A DNA stretch of 64,000 bases from Deinandra increscens subsp. villosa. Its lineage: Eukaryota > Streptophyta > Magnoliopsida > Asterales > Asteraceae. The stretch is taken from assembly GCA_039602395.1 (NCBI GenBank), contig JBCNJP010000027.1, positions 32,443,962-32,507,961 of the forward strand, given 5' to 3'. Positions 23,590 to 35,200 of the stretch are shown piece by piece (the stretch's first letter is position 1; every line of letters begins with the position of its first letter). Made by a program: the position numbers and the translations under genes. The notes beneath the pieces were generated by a model, which was not told the origin of the DNA, ran no database searches, and saw only the letters and a program-made list of their open reading frames with translations.

Positions 23590-24604
23590 CTTTTCGACAA
23601 CATCTTATTTTATTCGTTTACTTGGTTTGTTAATAGAACTATATAGCAAAGTTAGCTTGGTTTGGGATGAGTGAATTTTTAATCCATTTCTTACGATGTA
23701 ATTATTGATTTATTTCTTTTATTAACTCATCTTTTCTTTTTGAACGAACAACAAACATAGAATTGTCTAGGTACCCACAAGCATTAAAAAACTCGAGGTA
23801 ACACCGGATTTATTTTTCAATAATGAATCTAAACAGCCGACTACTTCATCTTTGTTAAGAAATATATAATGTTTACATGTTAGTACGTTGTGGCAATGCC
23901 AATATTCATCGGCGATTGGACAAGTGGAAACTTACAAAACTAAGAATTAATGTATTTTGTAAACTACTTAATAATTATGATACTTTTCTCTGGGCATATA
24001 TATATGACAGCCTACATCTGTTTGTAAAACTGCGTTTGTCATACGCAAAGTTCAAAGAAAAATCTTGGAACGATTAGGCAAAGTCATAACTCCTAGTAAA
24101 TGCTCCCTAAATACAAAGAATCACACTATATATATATCACACATGCATGCAAGTACATGAAAAGGATAGCTCAAGTGGTCACTTAATTTTATGGTTTTGT
24201 TATCTTCTATATAAATATATATGTAATGAATATAGTAGGTATAAAGTAAACAATGTCGTTTGATTGAGTTAATACTTTTTTTAACGGCAAACACTGTAGT
24301 AAGAGAAGATCGAACAAGCCACAAGATCAATGAAAACTGGTTTTAGGAAACAGTTGAAGCATCTCGTGTTTGTTCATTTCTATCTAAGCCAAAGACTTGC
24401 AAGAAATATTGCTGTATTTTTTAATATATAGTATGTACCAATTAAGATCATAATATAAAAACGTGCCATGCATACACAGAAAGTGTTTGATGACGAAAGC
24501 AGATGTTTGCTCTAAAATGGTAAATTGGATGTTTGATCCTCATTAATTACAGACATTTTCTCGGTTAATTTTTTTTAACAGCCAACAAACATAGAATTGT
24601 CTAG
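23590..24604. other. intergenic after the gap
   Basis: AT-rich, no gene recognised. The 26-bp phrase beginning CAACAAACATAGAATTG occurs at 23749-23774 and again at 24583-24608, hinting at a shared repeat or at something inserted between. Confidence 0.5.
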
Positions 24605-24885
24605 GTACTTCCTACGGGGTGACCCAATGGCAAAATGCCACCGTCAGCTGGCCCAACTCAGCCGCACGGAGCGCTTAAGCACACCCAAGTTATCTCCAGT
24701 TTCGGGAATTGAAGAACTCACCCGCCCGAAGGCCTACTGGTGGTAAAACCCAGTCGCTCTCGGGATCAAACCCAGAGACAACAAGATCCTGGTCTTTTTT
24801 CATAGAGCCGTCATGCCTTAGAACAATATTGTTGGGAGCAAGGATAGAACATAAGATGATCACCTTAACCACTCCAACATGCAAC
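24605..24885 (-). mobile_element. SINE-like retroposon (candidate)
   Basis: On the - strand the left part has an A-box-like GGAGTGGTTAAGGTG and, further on, a B-box-like GGTTTGATCCC, then GGGTTTTACCACCAGTAGGCC, a tail phrase I associate with Asteraceae SINEs. The A-to-B spacing (about 100 bp) is too long for a clean tRNA-derived promoter, so it may contain an insertion. The target duplication is not resolved. Confidence 0.4.
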
Positions 24886-26433
24886 ATGATTGTTAGAGTA
24901 ATAATACATGATGGAGATTATAGTCTTTTATATGAAGGTCTTGGTAATCCTTTACTCAATCATGAAATAAAATTTCCATTTTACAATCTGAAGTTTGTTA
25001 GTAACTAGATTTTGCTACTCGCGTGTTGCCATGGGAATAACACGGCTATACAAAAAACATGTGTATTGTTTGAGCGCAATGTAAAAAAAATGGAAAGATA
25101 AAGAAAAATGTGAATCGCAACATAGAGAAAACAGAAATACAAAATTACGTAAATACGTTACAATTAAAAGCAAAAGGCTCCAAGTATCGAACATAGAACC
25201 TAAGTGTTATGTTACATGCCTTTACTCATTACATCACCAACTCATATGTTAAATGTGTTGTGTTTAGATAAAACAAACAAAAAAAAACAATAATAAAATG
25301 ATTGCCACATGGCATCCGATCCGTTGGAGAAGCAAGTTACATTTTGTATATAGGTAAATCTCTATGTAAGTAGTATTTACATCCAATAATATTCACTTGG
25401 CCTAAAAATACATAAAATGTGGTTGATTCTCTAGGACAAGGTATTATGTGGTGAGACAATATTGAAAGAAGCTATTAGCCAGAAGTACAGCCAAAATTAC
25501 AAACTTGCTGCAGGCAACACTATTTCCAAGAAAAAACATTTGTAGGTAAACATACGTACGTACAGCTAAGAAATGTATACAGGGATGATTGCATGTTTCA
25601 GGTAATTATGCTGAAAATTGCTAGCTTGGTCCCCTCGCCTTGATGTGTTCACTGTTCCCTACACACTTGGCTTTTAATTCATCAATGATATGATGCTTAC
25701 CACCATATCTCAGAGGTATGAACAATTTTGTCCATTTTTCCTTGGTCCCCTCCATTACAACTTGATCATTAATTGCTTTTAGTAATAACCCAAAAGATCT
25801 AACAAACTGGGTTCAAGTGAATTCAAAATATGGATTTTCTTGTTTTGAAACCCTAGAATATTTCTAAAACTATAAATTCATAATATATATACCAAAATAG
25901 TCTCACAATATAATAGTAGTATTATACACTGAAATTGAAGGGCTATATATGTATTCACTAGTCTTATCTGCATGTTTGTTTGCCTGCTTATAATAATTTG
26001 TTGAAGATTCGTTTGTTGTTGGAACTTAGAAGAAACAACTTGATTAATGGCCATTGTTACCTTCTTCTAATTTTGTATCTTATTTTCTTTCTATTGTGAT
26101 GCTATAGTTTTATTTGTTGCATGTGTTGGTATAGTGGGATTTGGGAATGCCTTATAACTTATTTAATCAATTCTAATCTCACACTATCCTTAATCAAATC
26201 AAACTCAAACGGCTATTTGAAAGTAGATCAATGGAAACGAACATTCAACTATGACACGATAGTTACATGCAAGGCCTTATGTTCAAACAACAGTTTAGTT
26301 AAATATAAAACCGCAATTTCCGGAAACTAATAGTAGCAACTTTTCTCATCTGTGGTAACTTCGATAATTGGTAACAAATTTGGTCATTAGTAGCAACTTT
26401 GAACAAACGTTTTACACACTTGGCGGAAGTTAG
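24886..26433. other. intergenic
   Basis: No gene recognised. Near 26325-26400 the words TAGTAGCAACTTT and GGTAACTTCG occur. Similar TAGCAACTTT words are found beyond the CACTA element at 48487-48730, so the flanks of the CACTA insertion may belong to one older repeat. Confidence 0.45.
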
Positions 26434-26515
26434 CATCACTACAACATTTTTTTTTTTTTTTTTTTTGTAATATATTTCCCCCTTATTTATTAACAACCAA
26501 AATAACGGTTACAAC

Positions 26516-29221
26516 TCAGTCCGACATACAGGGCAAACGGGCAACAAGCTGCGCCGCAAGCCCTTTTTGAATAGCAAAACCTAAGCGGATAAAAACAAGT
26601 TTCTTAGCTCTAGGAGTCACTGTATGCCCATGCATAACCTTCTGGATTCGCCCGAGCGTGTCCGCAGCCTCTGACGCGAGGTGCCCGAACGTGTCAAAAG
26701 CAAAGGGGACAAACACATGCTGATTCTCGAGACATGCCTTCTCGTGCTTGTCCACCTTACCCGCAGCCACCTTAGCAGCAGCCTGCCCCGCCGTGAAAAT
26801 TCCAGAGCCAAAACCCGCAAGGGGAGAGACCCCAGTCAGATCGATGCAAGCGTGCTTCCCCCTGGACCACCCGAACACCTGGATGTCCGCCGGTCTAAGG
26901 GTCGAACGCCCCTCTTTTGGGTCGGTTAAGAAGTTGACGGGGGCTTCCTTCTTGGCTGAAATCCCTGCCTTTCTGAAAATGTCAAATAGCACATCCCGGA
27001 CCCAGTCATGACGGTACTTGAACCCCGGGAGATCTTTACAGTGAACCGCGTGCTCCCCAAACGAGTCCAAACACGCTTTGCGGCAAACAGGGCACTTCTC
27101 GTCCGCGGGAAAGAGGGGTATCATAAGCCGGTACTTGAGGATAGATCGGTATTCGACCGACGACATGCGTTGCCCGAGCCCGTCAATGGGGAGAGCATGG
27201 AGGAAATCTTGGGCATGTGGTTGACGAAGACAGCTCCACACCGCTTTTTGCCTGGCATTCATATTAAACCGGGTCTCCATATCCAACACGATTTTGCTGA
27301 AAAGGGCATTCGCCAAAACAGGTTGGGGTTTTGGGGGGCCGGTGTCCTTGTCAGAGAAACCGCTAAGATCAAAACCCGGTACGATGTCACGCAGGGCAAC
27401 CAGAGCGAAAGTATAATCCGAGTCCATGCCACAGACCCCGCTCTCCCGCAAGATATGGTCCTGCAGCTCCCAAGATTGGGCCCTGGACGCTACAAACGCA
27501 TAAGACGAGGCCTCTAAAGCCGAAGAAACCCCGAGCCCTCCGTGCCGGATAGGCAGGGAAACGAGCCGCCACTGAAGGTCCCCGAAAAAAGCCCCTCCAC
27601 AGACCACAATGTTTTCAACTGTCTCGCGCAGGGTCTGATCAAAGCAGGAGGCCGCCCCTTGCATGTGGGCGGGGGGACAGGTCCGCAGGCCGAAAAGGAG
27701 CTTGGCAACACCCATGCAAGAGCGCAGCAGGAGGAGTTCGCATTGCGGGTCCCGAATCTTTGGAAGGAGGTGCATTAGAGCGGCAGCGTTAGAAGCCCTC
27801 TTGGACGCCAACCCCTCAATGAACCCCCCATCCCTACTGACTGCCCCTCCAAGGAGCTTAACCCCTAGGGACGGCCTACTGATGCCCGAGGGGAAGAGGC
27901 CCGGCCGATTCTTCCTCCCATCGCAGGACGGCCAGAACAGCTCCGTCTTCTTGATATTGAGTTGCAAGCCCAGGGAGGGTCCGGTCTCCGAAATAATCTG
28001 CAAAGCTTTGGCCACTTCCTCGGAATCCCCAATGAGAGTGCCATCGTCAAGGTACCACGCTTGAAGGAGGAGACGGCATTTGTCCCGAATCTGGTGCGCA
28101 AGGGGGTGAAGAACAAGGGCAAACAGGAGAGGGCCCAAAGGGTCCCCCTGTTGCACCCCAGTAGTGGCCCAAATATGATCTTCCCCTAAATATAGCCGCG
28201 CAGACTGACCATAGAGAAATTCGACCCATGGAGATATAGACGGGCACCTTAAACGCACTTCACGAAGTAAGGCCGATCTATCCACTACGTTAAACGCGTT
28301 GGAGAAGTCAACCGTAAGCATAGCCAGCGAGCTGTCGTCATGTTTCCCCGCGACCAACCGGTTAACCGCATGCAAGATAGCCTCAGCTCCCCCAGGCACC
28401 CCAACCCCAAACTGAAAGTCCCCGAGATATTTAGCCATATCCTTCCCGACCCCTTTCATAGCAATTTTAGAAACTAGCCGCCGCCAGATGGTGCTGACAG
28501 CGATGGGCCGGATCCCGTTATCAGGTTTTAGCAGAGGTGTGAGAGGGGCCGACGCCACAAACTCGGCTAGGCCGAGGGGGCACCTCCCCCCTAACCACAG
28601 ATTGACTACCGAGGTAATAGCCCCGAGGAGGTCGTTAGCAATGGCAGACCCTTCCCCACAGAGGCTGTCCAGAAGGTGTTGGGCCCGCAACCCGTCCCTC
28701 CCGCACGAAGTCCCCTTGGGAAACGATTTAATGCACGCCAAAACCACTTCGGTGGTAGCCACAAGAGGGGGCTCGGTATAGGGCTCAGACGGCAAGGAGG
28801 GGGGTGGTAACACAGGATGCTTCTCCTCCAAAACCCGAGTGGTTGCAGGTCCAAAAGGCGCAACCCCAGACGAAGAGAGAACTTTAACGGCGGCAGTAAA
28901 GTGACCGTCCGCAATTTTCCGGATGCAGCGTTTCATGTTGGACCCCTCGGCAGCCGACTTGTCAGAAGCGGTATTAGGAGGCCCCCCTGGCCCACAAACG
29001 GGGTTTTCAAGGATGTTATCAAACAGCTGGTCAATACCCTCCTCTCCCCCCCAAGTAGATAGGGAAGCCATGATGGAGCGACATTGCAGGGCTTTGCGGT
29101 TCCCAGAGCGAGCCTCTTGACGCGTTTTAGGGTTAAAAACCCTCAGCGTGCACCTAGGGAGAATAAGCAACCGAATCCAGGCCTCAATAGAATCGGGGTG
29201 AGCAGCCACCTGAAGCAGAGC
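26516..29221 (-). CDS. RT-endonuclease protein, C-terminal part (RT, CCHC, RLE)
   Basis: 902 codons on the - strand, continuous with the N-terminal part at 39716-40230 if the Gypsy insertion is disregarded. RT motifs in order are FPKGTSCGRDGLRAQHL, APLTPLLKPDNGIRPIAV, LTVDFSNAFNVVDR, GVQQGDPLGPLLF and AWYLDDGT, with the YLDD active site at about 28040. Downstream is CPVCRKACLDSFGEHAVHC (about 27040-27100), a CCHC module. It is followed by RPADIQVFGWSRGKHACIDLT (about 26825-26900), an arrangement like the PD...D core of the restriction-like endonuclease in R2/NeSL/CRE-clade non-LTR elements. The RT would copy the element RNA at a nick made by the endonuclease. There are no stops in this part. 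Similar ORFs are known to me from Asteraceae under generic RT names. The RLE call is by motif, not by search. Confidence 0.8.
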   Translation of the reverse strand, partial: ALLQVAAHPDSIEAWIRLLILPRCTLRVFNPKTRQEARSGNRKALQCRSIMASLSTWGGEEGIDQLFDNILENPVCGPGGPPNTASDKSAAEGSNMKRCIRKIADGHFTAAVKVLSSSGVAPFGPATTRVLEEKHPVLPPPSLPSEPYTEPPLVATTEVVLACIKSFPKGTSCGRDGLRAQHLLDSLCGEGSAIANDLLGAITSVVNLWLGGRCPLGLAEFVASAPLTPLLKPDNGIRPIAVSTIWRRLVSKIAMKGVGKDMAKYLGDFQFGVGVPGGAEAILHAVNRLVAGKHDDSSLAMLTVDFSNAFNVVDRSALLREVRLRCPSISPWVEFLYGQSARLYLGEDHIWATTGVQQGDPLGPLLFALVLHPLAHQIRDKCRLLLQAWYLDDGTLIGDSEEVAKALQIISETGPSLGLQLNIKKTELFWPSCDGRKNRPGLFPSGISRPSLGVKLLGGAVSRDGGFIEGLASKRASNAAALMHLLPKIRDPQCELLLLRSCMGVAKLLFGLRTCPPAHMQGAASCFDQTLRETVENIVVCGGAFFGDLQWRLVSLPIRHGGLGVSSALEASSYAFVASRAQSWELQDHILRESGVCGMDSDYTFALVALRDIVPGFDLSGFSDKDTGPPKPQPVLANALFSKIVLDMETRFNMNARQKAVWSCLRQPHAQDFLHALPIDGLGQRMSSVEYRSILKYRLMIPLFPADEKCPVCRKACLDSFGEHAVHCKDLPGFKYRHDWVRDVLFDIFRKAGISAKKEAPVNFLTDPKEGRSTLRPADIQVFGWSRGKHACIDLTGVSPLAGFGSGIFTAGQAAAKVAAGKVDKHEKACLENQHVFVPFAFDTFGHLASEAADTLGRIQKVMHGHTVTPRAKKLVFIRLGFAIQKGLAAQLVARLPCMSD

Positions 29222-31750
29222 TGTGACACCCGAGAATTTCAAGGTTAACTTCCGTTAGACAAACCCGTTAGTTACGTTATAAGTAGCTAATGCATAACTA
29301 GGCCGAATACGTCCACGACCTTTGGTTGATCACCGAACCGTCCATATGTGTTATGTGTTCATCATTGATTGTCTTTATGTGCAATGTGATTTAAATACAT
29401 GACTTATTATTGTGAATAGCATGATTAATTGTAAATACTTGATTATGTGAAAATTGCCTAAATTTGGTAGTCAGCGAAACTACCGAGCGAAATTACAGAT
29501 TCGCCCGGTAGCTGGCTAGACTGATCAATGTACCCGAGATCAGAGCCAGTTTCGCCAGCCAGCGAAACTGCCAGCGAAACTAGCCTCTGATATAAATAAA
29601 CTTAATGAACCCTAGTAGCCTCATTTGCCTCATTTCACAACCAACACACACATACACTTCTCCTGGAGATTCTGGTCAGCTAGGAAACCATCAAGAACCA
29701 TCATCTCAGCTTTGAGACAACACCCATTTGGATCCTAGATCAAATCGTAAGTCCCAAAAACTATGTTTTATGCCTTTCTATATGTTTTCTTCTTAAAGCA
29801 TGCTCAAATCTACATGAAATCACTTGATCTCTTAATATGTTGCTTTAGGATGCTAGATCTACCTCAAAGTCAGAAACTTTACGTGTAAAAACAAACCATG
29901 ATGATGATTTATGCTAGAATAGGTCTTTTTAGGTTAAAATGTGCTTTTTGGTGATTTGATGACAAAATGCATGTTAAACGTGTTAAAGTTGCTTGATTTA
30001 TGTTGGTAAATGCCTATGGATACTAGATAATGAATTGCATGTATGATCAGAAGCTGTTAGGTTGATTTTTAGGCAAATCCGTATGTTTTTCGCGACCAGC
30101 GAAACTGTGTGTTCTCTGGGCGAAACTAAGTAGCGAAATTATATCTCCTTTCAGCGACACTGACCAGCGAAACTATAGTGTCGCCGGGAACCTGACCAGA
30201 CCAGCTCGAGCGAAACTATCGAGCGAAATACCTGAATGAAAGTTCAAACCAGTTTCCCTGCGAAACTAGGCCAGCGAAACTGCGTCAGCAGTTTCGGGCG
30301 AAACTAGCCTAGCGAAACTGTGTTACCGGGCATTTCCTAGCGAAAGTGCTGCCCGTGCACCTAGCGAAACTGTCTAGCGAAACTATGCTAGCGAAACTAA
30401 GACCTGACCTAAAAACCAAACTTGTGAAATTTGCTTAAGTGTTATGCCATGACTTACATGATTTTGCCATGATGAAACATGTTTGATATCTGATTTATAT
30501 AAACCCTTGTTTATGATCAACCACTGGTGTCGTGTGTCGGTATGTCGAGTCATAGTTGCAACGTGCTATGTTATGGGCCATAGTGACGTTAAGTAAAGAT
30601 TAGACACGAAACTAATACTTAAGACCTAAACGTGTTCTAGGTCTTCGTTAAACAACAAATATTTGGATTACTTGAAGTGTAGCAGTGCAACCAAAGGTGA
30701 GTGTCACTAACCCGCATACCGTGAGTCCGATGGGCCACACACAATAACTTAACGAAAAACAATGCTGATTAAACTCGAGAGTGCTAGGCACCTCACTGAT
30801 AAACTTGAGAACACGGGATGCTTGGCACCCACTTGATGAACTGAAGTGTTTTATGGGAACACTTGTGAATTCTGAACAAACGATTTCTGAAACGAAAACT
30901 GTTTTAATATGGCTAGTGTAGGTTAAAGTCTAAACCATATGATATCACATGTTTTCTAAGGATGCCTTATAACTAAAAAGTCCTCAACTTAATTGTGCCA
31001 TTAATTGTAAAGCGAGGGGATGTTGGGTAGATCTACTGGAGTTTGACAAACTCCGCCCCGTGGCACGGGGAGTGCACGGAGGTACAATATCAGCCTATTT
31101 GACCGTGGTCCCGAGAGGACACGGGGGAGGCAGAAACCGCGATGACTTGGTCCGCACTGTACGGGATGGCTCGGCCCCCACAAAATAAGTCAGCTTTGGT
31201 ACAAACTTCCTTAGAGCATGGAACAACGGATTAGCTACCCGCGATATCGGTTGAGTCCTTTAACTTTACGGAACTAGTACATACCCGATGACGTGGTCAC
31301 GGAAACTTCATTTATAAACAAAGAAATAATTACGAGCATTGCTTTTCACAAATAATTATGTTGTAAGTATACTTGACACGAATTATGATTACGAGACCGG
31401 GCCAATGCATGACAAGCCCACTGTGAACTCACCAACCGTTAGGTTGACACTTGCGTGGTTTAAACTTTTGCAGATCGCTAAGGAGTATCCGGAGCGGGTT
31501 GGCATGGCACGTGAAGACCTTTATTTTAACTGAACTGTTTGGGAATTCAAAACAAAGTTTATGTAAAGCACGTGGTTAGTGCTAAGACAAATATTATTTC
31601 CGCTGCGTATGTAAGTAAAGACTTTGATTTATAACTTGTGTTTGAACTAACCCTGATTCGTTTAGTATTTGTAACTATGGTTGTGGATCCTGGTCTAGTC
31701 GCGCCCCTTAACGGTATAAACTCCGTTAGTGGTATTTTGGGGGTGTGACA
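29222..31750 (+). repeat. 5' LTR of the Tekay element
   Basis: Starts TGTGACACCCGAGAATTTC and ends GGGGGTGTGACA, so the terminal TGTGACAC/GTGTGACA words form a short inverted repeat. It contains about 18 copies of AGCGAAACT-like words (29458-29582 and 30096-30402) and a TATA box at 29591. The short reading frames within it are not convincing genes. Confidence 0.95.
29591..29598 (+). promoter_or_regulatory. TATA box in the Tekay 5' LTR
   Basis: TATAAATA sits about 370 bp into the LTR, just downstream of the first AGCGAAACT cluster. It is repeated in the 3' LTR at 37556-37563. Confidence 0.5.
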
Positions 31751-31753
31751 GAT

Positions 31754-31768
31754 TGGTATCAGAGCCAT
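31754..31768 (+). promoter_or_regulatory. Tekay primer-binding site
   Basis: TTGGTATCAGAGCC three bases after the 5' LTR, matching the 3' end of initiator tRNA-Met. Confidence 0.9.
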
Positions 31769-32293
31769 AAGTTGCAGAGAACTGGAATCATTTTTGAAAA
31801 CGATTTGGAAACTGCAACTTGAAAACCTTGGTTACAAAACGAATAAACAAATTCCCAAAGACAAAATTTTAACGTGCCAACCTGGGATACTCGCTCTGCT
31901 GTGTAAGTAAAGGCTTAATACGTATGTATATATATATATAAATATATATGTATAGACCGTGTCTAAGTAGTCTAACGGAAGGACCTTAGGAAATTTTCAC
32001 ACACGAATACGAAATGCGACCGCAAGTACGCACACTACTCTGGGGAAAGCGACAACGAAACAATGCTACACGCTACGTCCTGACTTCTACTACGACGACT
32101 ACGCCGACGGTGACTTTATGGGAAGCCGACCTTCGACGATAGCCTTTACGACGTTCTCCGACGACGCCTCGATTTTGCACAAAATTTTCTGGACTAATAG
32201 TGGGAAAACGGGAACTGGCTAATATACATATTATGGGATATGTATAAAATATAACTGTGACTGAACACTGACTACTTTAAACTGTTCAGCAAG

Positions 32294-35200
32294 ATGTCTG
32301 GAAGAGGAAACGGAAGAGGTGGTATACACATGACGCCTGCACAGCTGCAAGCGATGATTGCTGAGCATGTGCAAGCCGCGGTGGCAGCTGTCCAAGCTGC
32401 ATATGCCGCACAGGGTAACTATTATGCCGGTTAAGGCACCAAGCAATTATATCATGACCTGTTTAATTTTAAAATCCGAACTATTTATGCATCAGGAAAC
32501 CAACACCACTGCACGTACAAGTCTTTCATGGACTGTAAGCCGATGACATTTTCCGGCGAAGAAGGAGCTGTAGGACTCCTTAGGTGGATTGAAAAGTCCG
32601 AAAAGGTTTTCTCTATATGTAACTGCCCGGCTGAAAGCAAGGTGAAGTTTGCTACCGGTACCTTCGAAGGAGCCGCACTCTCCTGGTGGAACGCTGAAAT
32701 TCAGATGGTTGGGCTAGAAGCGGCTGATAACATGCAGTGGGCAGCATTTAAGGAGCTGATCATGGAAGAATACTGTCCTCGCGACCAAGTCAAGAAGCTT
32801 GAGGGTGAATTCCTGAATTTGAAGATGTCTGGGTCTGAAGTTGAGCAATACACTGCACGATATCACGAATATGAGGTTTTGTGCCCCTCAATGGTTGATG
32901 CTGAGTTCAAGCGCGTCGAGCGTTACCTGGAAGGCCTCGCGCCTCAAATCAAGGGACTGGTGACTGCCAGCAACCCCGCAAACGTGCAGCAAGCCATTCG
33001 TTTGGCTCACAAGCTCACTGATCAAGAGGTCGAGAAGGGTACTCTACCTGCGAAAGCCACCGAGAAGACTGCCCTTAGTGGCAAGAGAAAAGCTGATGAT
33101 GAAGCTCCTGAAAACTCGATGAATGTTCAGAGTGTTGGAAACAGCACTAGGAGGTCCTATAACTCCCAAGGTCAAAGCAAGAGGTCTGGGAATAACAGTG
33201 GTAACTACCGCCAGGGCGGAAATGGTCAGAGCAACTACAAGGGTAACCTGCCCTTGTGTAACAGGTGTGGAAAGCATCATGCTGGTAATTGTAGAAAGAA
33301 TGTGAGCTGCGAAAGGTGTGGCAAGGGAGGCCACGAAGCAAAGGACTGTTGGGCAACTTTACCCGAGCAGCAAAATCGCCCCAGAAGAAACAACAACTAT
33401 GGGAACAATCGGGGTAATGGGAACAACAACGGTCAAAACCAGAATAACAACAATGGGGGAGCCCGTGGCTGCTTTGAGTGTGGTGCTCAAGGTCACATCA
33501 AGAGGGACTGCCCTCAGCTAAGAAGACAAGGTAATGGCAATCAGGGGAATAACGGTGGGAATGGTAACGGTGGAGGAAATGGTAATGGGAATGGCAATGG
33601 AAATGGTGGAAACGGGAATGGTGGAAATGGTAGAGGTCGAGCTTTCGTCATGGGCCAGGGTGAAGCTCGCAATGATGCCAACGTGATGAACGGTAAATTT
33701 ATTTTGAACGGTTTCTTTGCTACTGTTTTATTTGATTCTGGTGCTGAGAAAAGTTTTATTTCCACTAAATTTGCTAAATTGATTAACGCTAAACCAATCG
33801 ACTTAGATGCTAAATATGTGGTAGAGCTAGCTAATGGTAAACTTCATGACACAACCCGGATAGTTAAGGACTGTAAGTTAGAACTAGCTGGCCATACCCT
33901 AGTAATTGATCTTATGCCTTTCCCGATTGGTAGTTTCGACGTCATAGTAGGAATGGATTGGCTATCCGAAAATCGGGCTGAAATTTTATGTAAGGAAAAA
34001 GTGGTTCGCATTCCACTCGAAGACGGCAAAGTATTAACGGTTCAAGGTGAGAAAGGTGGAACAGTCACCGGCATTATTTCATTCCTTAAAGCTCAGAAAT
34101 GCCTCCGCAAGGGTCACTTCGCGATTCTTGCGAACGTCACTGACACGACACATCCCGAGCGTAAAATTGACGATTACCCGATAGTTCGCGACTTTCAAGA
34201 CGTGTTTCCTGAAGATCTGCCTGGCTTGCCTCCATTTCGACAAGTTGAGTTTGGGATTGATTTGGCTCCAGGTGCCGCTCCAATTGCACGCGCTCCGTAT
34301 CGTTTGGCTGTAAGCGAACTCAACGAACTCTCCGCGCAACTGCAAGAGCTACTCGACAAGGGGTTTATTCGTCCGAGTTCGTCTCCATGGGGAGCTCCGG
34401 TACTGTTTGTTAAGAAGAAGGATGGAACTTTCCGCATGTGCATTGACTACCGAGAGCTTAACAAAGTTACGATCAAGAATCGGTATCCGCTTCCTCGCAT
34501 CGACGATCTCTTCGACCAACTACAGGGTTCAAGCTACTTTTCAAAGATTGATCTACGGTCTGGATATCACCAACTTCGCGTTCGTGATGAAGATGTACCC
34601 AAGACAGCTTTCCGAACTCGGTATGGTCACTACGAGTTCCTGGTTATGCCGTTTGGGCTAACCAATGCACCGGCTGTGTTTATGGATCTGATGAATCGAG
34701 TGTGCAAGCCATACCTCGATAAGTTTGTAATAGTCTTCATCGACGATATTTTGATCTACTCCAAGTCAAAGGAAGAACACGAGGAACATCTGCGACTTAT
34801 ATTGGAATTGCTCCGCAAGGAACAGCTTTATGCTAAGTTTTCGAAGTGCGACTTCTGGATCCGCGAAGTCCAGTTTCTTGGACACATTGTAAATGAGGAA
34901 GGAATCCATGTAGATCCAGCCAAAGTGGAAGCTATAAAGAACTGGTCTACCCCAAGAGCGCCAACAGAAATCCGACAATTTCTAGGACTTGCCGGATATT
35001 ATCGAAGGTTTATTAAGGGTTTCTCTCAACTGGCTCAACCTTTAACAGCTTTAACGCACAAAGGAGTGCAATACAGATGGGGTGAGAAGGAAGAGCGCGC
35101 GTTCCAAACGCTCAAAGATATGTTATGCTCGGCTCCAATTCTTGCGTTACCCGATGGAATTGACGATTTTGTGGTTTACTGCGATGCATCGATTCAAGGA

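Noticed and set aside
26681..29120. Several long + strand frames opposite the RT ORF
   Set aside because: Shadows of the high-GC RT-endonuclease coding strand.
29222..29242. Start of the RT ORF at position 29242 (MKFSGV)
   Set aside because: These first codons are Gypsy LTR sequence. The true protein continues at 39720.
31001..31183. Short frame (- strand) repeated in both Tekay LTRs at 31001 and 38966
   Set aside because: Identical because the LTRs are duplicates. No start context or known domain.
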